IMG/VR virus record: IMGVR_UViG_3300045912_000065
Location: 1-21,868 of that record
Source: a virus
Length of the DNA stretch: 21,868 bases
Direction: 5' to 3' (one strand)
The notes beneath the pieces were generated by a model that was not told the DNA's origin, did no database searches, and was given only the letters and a program-made list of their open reading frames with translations. The position numbers and the translations under genes are program-made. Shown here piece after piece: positions 14,124 to 20,622 of the stretch (its first letter is position 1; each line of letters starts with the position of its first letter).

Positions 14124-14903
14124 ATGACAGCATCGTCCGCCGCACCGCTTGTCTCACTTCGACGCGCCGCCATCTTCGACCCGATTCCGGCTTCGCGCTT
14201 CTGGCTGTACGACGTTGCGCCGATTGACGGGCTCTCCCTGCCCCTGTTTTCACCTCTTGCCGGATTCACCTCCATCTCCGCGCCAGAGATTTCTGCGGAG
14301 ACGATGGACATCACAGAGGGCAACGCGATGTACCCCACCAAAGTCATCAAGGGGGCGTCCGTCGGCTCAATTACCCTGTCCAGAGGCGTCACCTTCTACA
14401 ACTCGGACTTCTTCAACTGGATGAAGGCGGCCGTCAGCGGGACTACCGCGAACCTCACAAATTTCAGCTCCACTGGAATCGGAGGAGTAGGCGGGGTCAC
14501 GTACAGGCGCTCCCTGTTGCTGGTCCACTTCTTCCGCAACTTCGGGCTCGGCACACCTACGGCCGACGACGAGACGAGGCGTGCCTCTGCTGCGGCGGCT
14601 GCGGCGGCCACAGGCGCGGCGGTGTCTGCGGCGACTGGGGTACTCCTCGGAGCAGGCCAATCGCTTCAGGCGGGCGTAGCAGGGGGCTCCAGTGCGTTGC
14701 TCCAGTACGGGGCCCTATGGGGTGCCAGAGAGTTCAACAACTCACCCGTGTTGGTTCCAGCGAGGGCATTTCTCCTCCATAAGTGTGTTCCTGTGCGCTA
14801 CAGGTCCGGCTCGGACTTCGACGCTTCCACTGGAGACATTTCTATTCAGGAGCTTGAGGTTGACGCCGAGATGGTGGAGGAAATCTCCCTCTCGTCCGTA
14901 TAG
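14124..14903 (+). CDS. Tail tube paralogue with alanine-rich insertion (tube initiator/junction candidate)
   Basis: The 259-residue protein shares the tube pattern: AGFTSISAPEISAETMDITEG aligns with the tube's AGF block, then GSITLSRGV, FFNWMKAAVSG, and a C-terminal DASTGDISIQELEVDAE nearly matching the tube end. Between them, about residues 145-195, is an Ala/Gly-rich hydrophobic insertion that looks like a membrane-type helix pair. A tube-like protein encoded near hub genes could cap or start the tube, as gp54/gp48-type proteins do in T4, but that is inference. ATG 14124 has a poor ribosome site (GGGG) just after a terminator, so low expression, fitting a minor component, is expected. Confidence 0.7.
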   Translation: MTASSAAPLVSLRRAAIFDPIPASRFWLYDVAPIDGLSLPLFSPLAGFTSISAPEISAETMDITEGNAMYPTKVIKGASVGSITLSRGVTFYNSDFFNWMKAAVSGTTANLTNFSSTGIGGVGGVTYRRSLLLVHFFRNFGLGTPTADDETRRASAAAAAAATGAAVSAATGVLLGAGQSLQAGVAGGSSALLQYGALWGAREFNNSPVLVPARAFLLHKCVPVRYRSGSDFDASTGDISIQELEVDAEMVEEISLSSV

Positions 14904-14912
14904 AATTCCAGC

Positions 14913-15137
14913 ATGGGAAACAACTCAGGTTGGAAGACTCTCGACGTTCGCGCCCTCCTCGCCCGGAGAGAGGAGGCCACGACGACTGCCAACGTCGGCT
15001 CCTACCCCGTGCCCCTTGGACAGCCCCTTCGGCGGACGCCTCCGCTTGCTGACGGGCCGGTGGAGCGCCTCGCGGCGGCGGACCCGGAGTACGCCAGGGC
15101 CCTCCGCGCGATGGGCTGGGTTGTCGGGGAGGAGTAG
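14913..15137 (+). CDS. Small protein of unknown function, 74 residues
   Basis: The protein has a helical, charged start (LDVRALLARREEA), a central proline-rich SYPVPLGQPLRRTPP stretch and a C-terminal helix ending in RALRAMGWVVGEE. I do not recognise it. The reading frame begins at ATG 14913, nine bases after the previous stop, with no clear ribosome site, so translation may depend on coupling. It is in the tail-assembly position just before the DNA-binding gene. Codon use and tight spacing support it as a real gene. Confidence 0.6.
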   Translation: MGNNSGWKTLDVRALLARREEATTTANVGSYPVPLGQPLRRTPPLADGPVERLAAADPEYARALRAMGWVVGEE

Positions 15138-15143
15138 ACCTTC

Positions 15144-15183
15144 CTTCAAAAGTGAAGTAAGTCGGTCCCTTCTTCGGGGACCG
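15144..15183 (+). promoter_or_regulatory. Two-hairpin leader of the HNH/RHH gene
   Basis: CTTCA (15144-15148) pairs with TGAAG (15153-15157), and CGGTCCC (15163-15169) pairs exactly with GGGACCG (15177-15183) over a seven-base loop. The second stem ends two bases before the ATG at 15185 and would hide the GGGGA ribosome site. There is no T run, so it is more likely a translation control element than a terminator. Confidence 0.55.
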
Positions 15184-15191
15184 TATGGACC
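15178..15191 (+). repeat. Dyad repeat, copy 5 (one mismatch, spans a start codon)
   Basis: GGACCGTATGGACC differs from the exact copies only in the right arm, GGACC for GGTCC. The ATG of the HNH/RHH gene is bases 15185-15187, inside the motif. It also overlaps the right arm of the leader hairpin. Confidence 0.7.
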
Positions 15192-15730
15192 TCACCCGGA
15201 CAAACGAAAAAGACTGGGCAACGCGGGCCGTAGAGGAAGCTCGTGGCCTGTGCGCGAATTGCGGGAGCGAGCACAAGGTTTCGGCTCGCCTCATTGTTCC
15301 AGTTGAGGCGGGCGGAAAGACGATTCCAGGAAACATCGTCGTGTTGTGCCGGGCGTGCGAGCTGGCTTCTGGGTACGCCCTGAAACAGATTTCTGAAAAG
15401 AGTCGGAGACTCGTCAACATCTGGGTTTCACACCGGCTCTACAAGAGTCTGTTGGTGCGCAAAGAACGCGGTGTTTCCAGCATCTCGTCGCTGGTTCGTT
15501 TCCTGATGGCGCAGTACGTCGCAACGCAGAGTCGGTTCGACGACATCACGCAGTACCAAGATGGCGGGTCAGACGTGCGCCTGAACATCTGGGTGGACGC
15601 GGACTTGTACCAGTCGTTCAAGACGCTGGTGGACCGACAGGGGATGACCGTCACGTCGGCCCTGAAGTCGCTGTTCTGCATGTACGAAGCTGAAGCCATC
15701 CCACTCGTCGAGCTGAGGAATCTCCCATGA
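15185..15730 (+). CDS. DNA-binding protein: degenerate HNH-type zinc finger plus two ribbon-helix-helix repeats
   Basis: The 181-residue protein begins with an HNH-like finger: Cys23/Cys26, a Pro39 and GG (43-44) spacer, Asn50, then Cys55/Cys58. The catalytic Asp-His of true HNH nucleases is replaced by Arg35-Leu36 and the final Asn by Glu59, so zinc binding is likely but cutting is not. Two repeats follow: a NIWV strand at 78-81 with two helices to about 112, and a matching NIWV at 134-137 with helices to about 168. Each fits the strand-helix-helix plan of ribbon-helix-helix (Arc-like) proteins, so one chain may make a full DNA-binding pair. It is an unexpected regulator or structural DNA binder among tail genes. 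The start codon lies in the near copy of the dyad repeat. The stop overlaps the next ATG in ATGA. Confidence 0.7.
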   Translation: MDLTRTNEKDWATRAVEEARGLCANCGSEHKVSARLIVPVEAGGKTIPGNIVVLCRACELASGYALKQISEKSRRLVNIWVSHRLYKSLLVRKERGVSSISSLVRFLMAQYVATQSRFDDITQYQDGGSDVRLNIWVDADLYQSFKTLVDRQGMTVTSALKSLFCMYEAEAIPLVELRNLP

Positions 15731-16530
15731 GCGGACAAGTCACGTTCTCTGAAGTCGTCAACCAGAACCTTCTGGAGACGCCGAAATCCACGCAAGCCGA
15801 ATACACGCTTCCGTGCGGGTACTTGGCCCCCGACGGAACGCTGCACACCGAAGTCCGACTGCGCGAGATGACGGGACGGGAGGAGGACTTGCTCGCCTCA
15901 ACCAAGCTGTCTCCGCTGCGGAAAATCAACGCACTCATCGTCAACTGCGTGGAGCAGGTTGGAACCATCACAGACAGGAATCAGTTCGCTGCCATCGTGC
16001 AGGAGCTGCCAGTTGGCGACAGAATCTTCCTGCTGCTTGCCCTTCGGCGGACGTCTCTTGGAGACGAGTACCCTGTGGAGCAGGAGTGCCCGGCGTGCAA
16101 GGTGAAGAGTCGCTACGTCCTCAATCTCGGAGACCTCGAAACCAAGCCCATGAAAGACCCGAAGAGGCGCGTCTTCGACACGACGCTTCCTTCTGGCAAG
16201 ACGGCACGCTTCAGACTGGCGACCGGGGCCGACGAGGAGCGCGTCTCCAAGGTTCCAGACGAGGAGAAGCCCAGCATGACGTTGCTGTGTCGGCTGGAGT
16301 TGCTCAACGGCAAGGCCCCAACCATGCCGGACATCAAGGCGCTGTCCTTCCGGGACCGTTCAGCCCTACGAGAGGCCCTTGAGGAGAATGATGGCGGGGT
16401 AGACACTGCCATGCAGATGACTTGCCCTGCCTGTGGGCACGACTTCGAGACGGAGCTGGACCTCGGGCAGGCCGGTTTTTTCTTCCCGCATCGGGTCCAG
16501 AAGGACTGGAGGACGAAATCTTCTACCTGA
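15727..16530 (+). CDS. Zinc-ribbon baseplate hub / tail assembly protein (T4 gp26/gp28-type candidate), zero-frame product
   Basis: The 267-residue protein has a MTGREEDLL stretch near 48-56, a DRIFLLLALRRTSLGDEYP block near 98-116, and two Cys-Pro-Ala-Cys pairs (121-124 and 233-236) that should bind one zinc. This layout resembles T4-like hub/assembly proteins encoded beside the tape measure. ATG 15727 overlaps the previous stop and has GAGGAA (15715-15720). A TTTTTTC slip site at 16476-16482 near the end could shift ribosomes into a second frame that runs to 16682. The zero-frame end, after the slip, is only 15 residues long and looks like the short form of a G/GT-type pair. Confidence 0.65.
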   Translation: MSGQVTFSEVVNQNLLETPKSTQAEYTLPCGYLAPDGTLHTEVRLREMTGREEDLLASTKLSPLRKINALIVNCVEQVGTITDRNQFAAIVQELPVGDRIFLLLALRRTSLGDEYPVEQECPACKVKSRYVLNLGDLETKPMKDPKRRVFDTTLPSGKTARFRLATGADEERVSKVPDEEKPSMTLLCRLELLNGKAPTMPDIKALSFRDRSALREALEENDGGVDTAMQMTCPACGHDFETELDLGQAGFFFPHRVQKDWRTKSST

Positions 16531-16682
16531 TGGAGAGCTGGCATCTTCCTTACGACGCCATCATGTCGATGCCGACGACTCGGCGGCAGCGGCTCCTCAA
16601 GAAGAAACTGGAGTTGGAGCAGAAGCGAGAAGACGCCCAGCGTCAGCAGGCTGCCAATTCGCGCTCTCGAATGAGGCGGTAG
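16476..16682 (+). CDS. Minus-one frame extension of the hub/tail-assembly protein (programmed frameshift)
   Basis: The codons GGT TTT TTC (16474-16482) form the slippery heptamer TTTTTTC. A -1 slip there continues as CTT from 16482 and yields 66 further residues to the stop at 16680-16682, giving a product of about 318 residues. The added part (GLEDEIFYLMESW, then YDAIMSMPTTRRQRLLKKK and a basic helix) looks like a real protein tail. A small stem, TCCAG/CTGGA (16496-16510), lies 13 bases downstream. This sits just before the tape measure gene, where tail chaperones use such shifts in many phages. An alternative is restart at ATG 16530, which overlaps the zero-frame stop as TGATG. Confidence 0.62.
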   Translation, partial: FFLPASGPEGLEDEIFYLMESWHLPYDAIMSMPTTRRQRLLKKKLELEQKREDAQRQQAANSRSRMRR

Positions 16683-16716
16683 GCGACATCTGATAGAACA
16701 TGAGGCTGAGGGCTGA

Positions 16717-19700
16717 ATGGCACTGAATCTCGGCTTCAATTTCACGGCGCGGGCCAACCCGGTTGTCCGGGCCCTCTCCGACCTCACGTCTGAGTTTCGG
16801 TCTCTCGGGAAGGAGATTCTCGGCCTTTCCCGGATTCAGACGATGCTGTCGGCCTTCTCGTTCGACAAGCTCGACCAGATGGCCGACAGGCTCAAAACCA
16901 TCGGCACAGGAGGGATGGAGCTGACGTCCTCGTGGGAGGCAGCGTTCAAGGCGAACGCCGTCGCCATGTCGAAGTTGGGCGCTCAGACTGGCTTTACCGC
17001 CGAGCAGTCTCGGGAAATGGCACGGCAGTCATTTGCCATGTCCAAGAGCATCGGCATGTCCACGGACGTTGCCAACGAAGCACTCATTGGCATGCGGTGG
17101 GCAAGTGCCGAAACAAAGGCCGCGTTCGAGTCTGCCTTCGGCGTCAAGACGGCAGAGGACCTGGCCAAGTTCGCCACCCAGTCTGGACTGAGCGCCAAGG
17201 ACTTCATCTACGCGCAGAGCCAACTGCAGAAGTCGCTTGGGTTCACCTCGGAGCAGCTCGCCGAGATGAATGCGATGGCAGCCACCGTCGGGAAAGAGTC
17301 TGGCAACATGCAGGAGGCGTTCAACGCCCTTGCGGGAATGGCCGACAAGATGAAGGCGCGAAAAAACGTCTTCGTCTCGATGGGGCTGGACGCCAAGGAG
17401 GCCACGAAGCGGGTCGCCGAGCAGACGAAGCAGACACTCGGGCTGGGCAAGGTTCTCCAGGCCCAGGGCATCGCGGGTGGCCTTGAGGCCGCAGTCAAGC
17501 TGCAGGATGCCCTTGCGGAGTCGGCGTCGCAATTCAAAGACCTCATCGATGGAGCGGCGACGGAGTTTCCGGGACTCCTGACGGCGCTTACCAAGGTCGG
17601 CGTCTCCCAAGACGCAGTCATGCAGTCGATGGCCGAAGGGCCGCAGGACTTCATGCGAATGATGGCGAAAGCCGTCGACGAATTGGAGCGCCGGGGACAG
17701 GACACTGGACAGGTACTCGGGTTTGTTGAGTCGCAACTCAAGGGCGCGCTGGGCGACGAGGCTGCTACCAAACTTGCGGACGGACTGAGAGACGCCAGCA
17801 AGCGGACCCAGTACCTGACGTTGGACCTCAAGAAGCTGGGTGAGGAGGGAAAAAAGGCCGGGAAGGAAATCACCAAGAGTTACCAAGACCCTCGTACCGC
17901 GCAGGAAATCTTCGCCGACCAGCAGGCGGCCTTCCTCCAACGCTTCCGCGCGCTTGGGACGATGACGACAAATGAGTTCCTCAAGGGGACGAGCCAGTCC
18001 TTCAGGGACTTCGGGAACCTCATGCAGAAGACGGCCTCGGAGGGTGGGCCGCTCGCACTCGTCCTCAACAAGATGGCGGACATTCAGAAGTTCGGCGCAG
18101 CCGGACTTTTCCCGCCGGACATGCAGGGCCCGCTGGTTGCGCTTGGTAGCACGACAGAGACGCTCATCTCCCCGCTTGCCAAGCTTCGGGCCGCAGGCAT
18201 CAACATCCTGTCTCCATTCGGACTGCTGACTGCCGCCGCAGCAGGACTCGCCGCGAAGTTCGTATCCCTCAAGGCGCAGGGGAAGACAACAGAGGAGGCG
18301 TTCAACGAGATAGCCGCGACGGTAGAGAAGTTCGTCACTGTGACGCTGCCGAAGTACGCCAAGCTCGCCTCAAAGGCGATTGCCTCTTTCATCAAGGCGC
18401 TCTTCAGGCCAAAGGACACGGAGAACCAGACGACCTACGAGGCTTGGGCGAAGAAAATCCTCGATGGCATCACCTCTGCCCTCAAGTCGGCTTTTGCGTT
18501 TGCGCAGGAGGTCGTCGTCTCACTGTGGGCAGGCTTGAGCGGGAAGATGACTGGAACGGACGTCCTGACAGGATCGGACGCAGAGGCTATCGGCGCAGGA
18601 ATCGGCACCAAACTCCGCGAGGCGCTGGGTTGGGCCAAGGAGGAGACGCTTGGGTACATCGATGGATGGTGGAAGGAGATGTGGACCGTATGGTCCGACC
18701 CCAGCATGACGATGTCCGACAAGATGGCGTCATCTTTCGTGCCGTCTCTGCCGTTGATTGCTACAGGTGTCATCGCCTTCGGGCCTCTCGTTCGGGTTCT
18801 GAGTCTCGTTGGAACAGTAGCGCAGGTGGCCTTTACGGCTTTCAGCTACCTCGGAAGCGCAGTCGGTTTTTTCGTGAGACTCCTCCCGTCTGCAGGGACA
18901 CTGCTGAGCGGGCTCTGGAACGTCCTGAGTGGGGTTGCCGGTATTGCAACAGAGGTTGTTGGATTCCTCACCGGGACGACAGGTGCCGCGGCGGGTGTCC
19001 TGACGGCAGTAGCTGCGCTGACGGCAGGATTCCTGTTCTTCCCGGATGCGACGGCGCAGGCAGTCGATGCTGTAGCTGGATTTGCAGGGGATGCCGGGGA
19101 GCTGCTTGGAAATCTTGCCGGGTACATCGTCTCGTTGCCGGTAAAATTCCTAGGCTTCCTGTTCGAGTCACCAGGCTTCGTACTGGACTGGATAGGGATG
19201 CTTGTCGGCATCATCCAGCGTCTCCCCGTTGCGCTTGCCGACGCACTGGTCGGCGCACTCGAAATCGTCAAGAGCTTCGTCGCCGGTCTGATTTCTGGAA
19301 TCCGTGACCAGCTGGCGAGCCAGTTTCCGGCCGCTGCAGGTCCAATTTTCACAGTCTTCAACGCCATTCAGTCCATCGTCGAGACAGTCGTCGGAACGTT
19401 CCAGCTCGGATTCACCGTCGTCGGAGAGGTGCTCTCTACGTTTCTGTACGTCATCGAGCGCGTCTACGGGACAGTCAGGCTGGCGTTCGAGGTGATGTAC
19501 GCCGTCATCAAGGAAAAGTTAGTCGGCGGATTCCTGTCCGGCTTCAGTGTCGTCGGAGACGCACTCAGTCGGTTTGGAAACTACCTCTGGGAGACGTTCG
19601 GAGGAATCCTTGGGCCGATTGGTGAATTCTTCAAGACGTTCTACGAGGCCACCGTCACAAAACTGGCCGACGGAATCAAACTCATCAAGGATGCCTTCGG

Positions 19701-20292
19701 AAGTCTGAAGGACATCATCGGAAAGGCATTCGACTTCGTGGACGAGAAACTCCGCTCGTTCCTCCCGAAGTCGGCGCAGCCTCAAAAGCCTACGGCAGAG
19801 GCGGCTGTCCAAAGGCCAGTGTCGCCTGCAACACAGACAACGCCCACCATGACGCCGCCGCCGACGACTACAAGCGTCCCGACAGGTGCAGTGGCGACTG
19901 GGTTCCAGATGCCGTTTAGTTCCCTGAAGCTCGGGGCCGGTAGTTCCCTGAAGTTCGGGGCCGGAGCTTCGGCTTTCAAGGGAATTCCGCAGCTCTCAGC
20001 CGGAAGCCGGTCTCCGGCAGGGCTCTCGCAGGCAACCTCCGCCTCTGCACCGCCAGCAGTCAACCCGGAAAGACTGAATGATGCCCTCGTCGAGGCCATC
20101 AACCACCCGGCGTGGGTCGACGGGTACATCGCCCTCCTCAAGCAGCAGCACAGCGCACTGCTTGAAGCACTCAGGAGGCAGACGAAGGAAGTTCCGCCGT
20201 CCGTGCCTACAACAGGCCCAGTTCGCCGCCCTATTACAACGCAGCCTGCGCCACCAAAGCCGGTCGCCGGGGCAACCAAGCCGACGAGGTAG
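16717..20292 (+). CDS. Tape measure protein
   Basis: The 1191-residue protein fixes tail length and is threaded inside the tube. At about 1.5 angstroms per residue it predicts a tail near 180 nm. Residues 1-670 are mainly helical and rich in Ala, Lys, Glu and Gln, as expected for a tape measure. Residues about 677-960 hold several long hydrophobic segments (FVPSLPLIATGVIAFGPLV, LTAVAALTAGFLFF) that could enter the host membrane during DNA delivery. A Pro/Thr-rich linker with a duplicated eight-residue unit (about 1067-1083) leads to a final helix and a basic tail. ATG 16717 has GAGG and GAGGG just upstream. A dyad repeat copy lies inside the gene at 18683. Confidence 0.92.
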   Translation: MALNLGFNFTARANPVVRALSDLTSEFRSLGKEILGLSRIQTMLSAFSFDKLDQMADRLKTIGTGGMELTSSWEAAFKANAVAMSKLGAQTGFTAEQSREMARQSFAMSKSIGMSTDVANEALIGMRWASAETKAAFESAFGVKTAEDLAKFATQSGLSAKDFIYAQSQLQKSLGFTSEQLAEMNAMAATVGKESGNMQEAFNALAGMADKMKARKNVFVSMGLDAKEATKRVAEQTKQTLGLGKVLQAQGIAGGLEAAVKLQDALAESASQFKDLIDGAATEFPGLLTALTKVGVSQDAVMQSMAEGPQDFMRMMAKAVDELERRGQDTGQVLGFVESQLKGALGDEAATKLADGLRDASKRTQYLTLDLKKLGEEGKKAGKEITKSYQDPRTAQEIFADQQAAFLQRFRALGTMTTNEFLKGTSQSFRDFGNLMQKTASEGGPLALVLNKMADIQKFGAAGLFPPDMQGPLVALGSTTETLISPLAKLRAAGINILSPFGLLTAAAAGLAAKFVSLKAQGKTTEEAFNEIAATVEKFVTVTLPKYAKLASKAIASFIKALFRPKDTENQTTYEAWAKKILDGITSALKSAFAFAQEVVVSLWAGLSGKMTGTDVLTGSDAEAIGAGIGTKLREALGWAKEETLGYIDGWWKEMWTVWSDPSMTMSDKMASSFVPSLPLIATGVIAFGPLVRVLSLVGTVAQVAFTAFSYLGSAVGFFVRLLPSAGTLLSGLWNVLSGVAGIATEVVGFLTGTTGAAAGVLTAVAALTAGFLFFPDATAQAVDAVAGFAGDAGELLGNLAGYIVSLPVKFLGFLFESPGFVLDWIGMLVGIIQRLPVALADALVGALEIVKSFVAGLISGIRDQLASQFPAAAGPIFTVFNAIQSIVETVVGTFQLGFTVVGEVLSTFLYVIERVYGTVRLAFEVMYAVIKEKLVGGFLSGFSVVGDALSRFGNYLWETFGGILGPIGEFFKTFYEATVTKLADGIKLIKDAFGSLKDIIGKAFDFVDEKLRSFLPKSAQPQKPTAEAAVQRPVSPATQTTPTMTPPPTTTSVPTGAVATGFQMPFSSLKLGAGSSLKFGAGASAFKGIPQLSAGSRSPAGLSQATSASAPPAVNPERLNDALVEAINHPAWVDGYIALLKQQHSALLEALRRQTKEVPPSVPTTGPVRRPITTQPAPPKPVAGATKPTR
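18683..18696 (+). repeat. Dyad repeat GGACCGTATGGTCC, copy 6
   Basis: Exact 14-base copy inside the tape measure gene, same orientation as copies 1 and 2. It is read as WTVWSD, in a frame different from the DRMV reading at 1293 and 4814. This argues that the DNA sequence, not a peptide, is conserved. Confidence 0.85.
19917..19964 (+). repeat. 24-base tandem repeat in the tape measure gene
   Basis: Two 24-base units (19917-19940, 19941-19964) differ by one base and encode SSLKLGAG and SSLKFGAG. This is a recent in-frame duplication near the C-terminus. Length changes of this kind are a known way to alter a tape measure. Confidence 0.9.
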
Positions 20293-20295
20293 CCG

Positions 20296-20616
20296 ATGCC
20301 CGCCAACGTCAACGTCAGAAGCAGGTTGCGCTTCAAGCAGTTCGTCGAAGTTGGAGGTGTCGAGTTCTGGGATTTCGACAACCTCCCGGACATCCCCCAG
20401 TCCAAGGACGACATCTATTACTGCGTTCAGGAGGGAGACAGAATCGACCTGCTTGCGGCGCGCTTCTACGGAGACCCAAATCTCTGGTGGGTCATCGCCG
20501 AGGCCAACAACATCGAGCTGGTTCCAACACAGCTCGTTCCTGCCACCACCATCAGGATTCCGTCTCCCGCTTACGTGAACGAGACTCTCTTCAACACCCC
20601 GGAAGTCCAGCAGTAA
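20296..20616 (+). CDS. LysM-containing baseplate protein
   Basis: The 106-residue protein has a single LysM-type domain at about residues 40-90: YYCVQEGDRIDLLAARFYG, LWWVIAEANN and a final TTIRIPSP strand. LysM domains in small tail proteins (T4 gp53, P2 gpX-like) link the tube or hub to the baseplate rather than digest peptidoglycan. The N-terminal 35 residues include strands and a WDFDNLPDIP segment. ATG 20296 has GAGG (20286-20289) in the end of the tape measure gene, whose stop is three bases earlier. Position between tape measure and hub genes fits. Confidence 0.85.
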   Translation: MPANVNVRSRLRFKQFVEVGGVEFWDFDNLPDIPQSKDDIYYCVQEGDRIDLLAARFYGDPNLWWVIAEANNIELVPTQLVPATTIRIPSPAYVNETLFNTPEVQQ

Positions 20617-20622
20617 CAGGTC

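Noticed and set aside
15185-15360. Active HNH homing endonuclease.
   Set aside because: The Asp-His of the HNH motif is replaced by Arg-Leu and the last Asn by Glu, so nuclease activity is unlikely.
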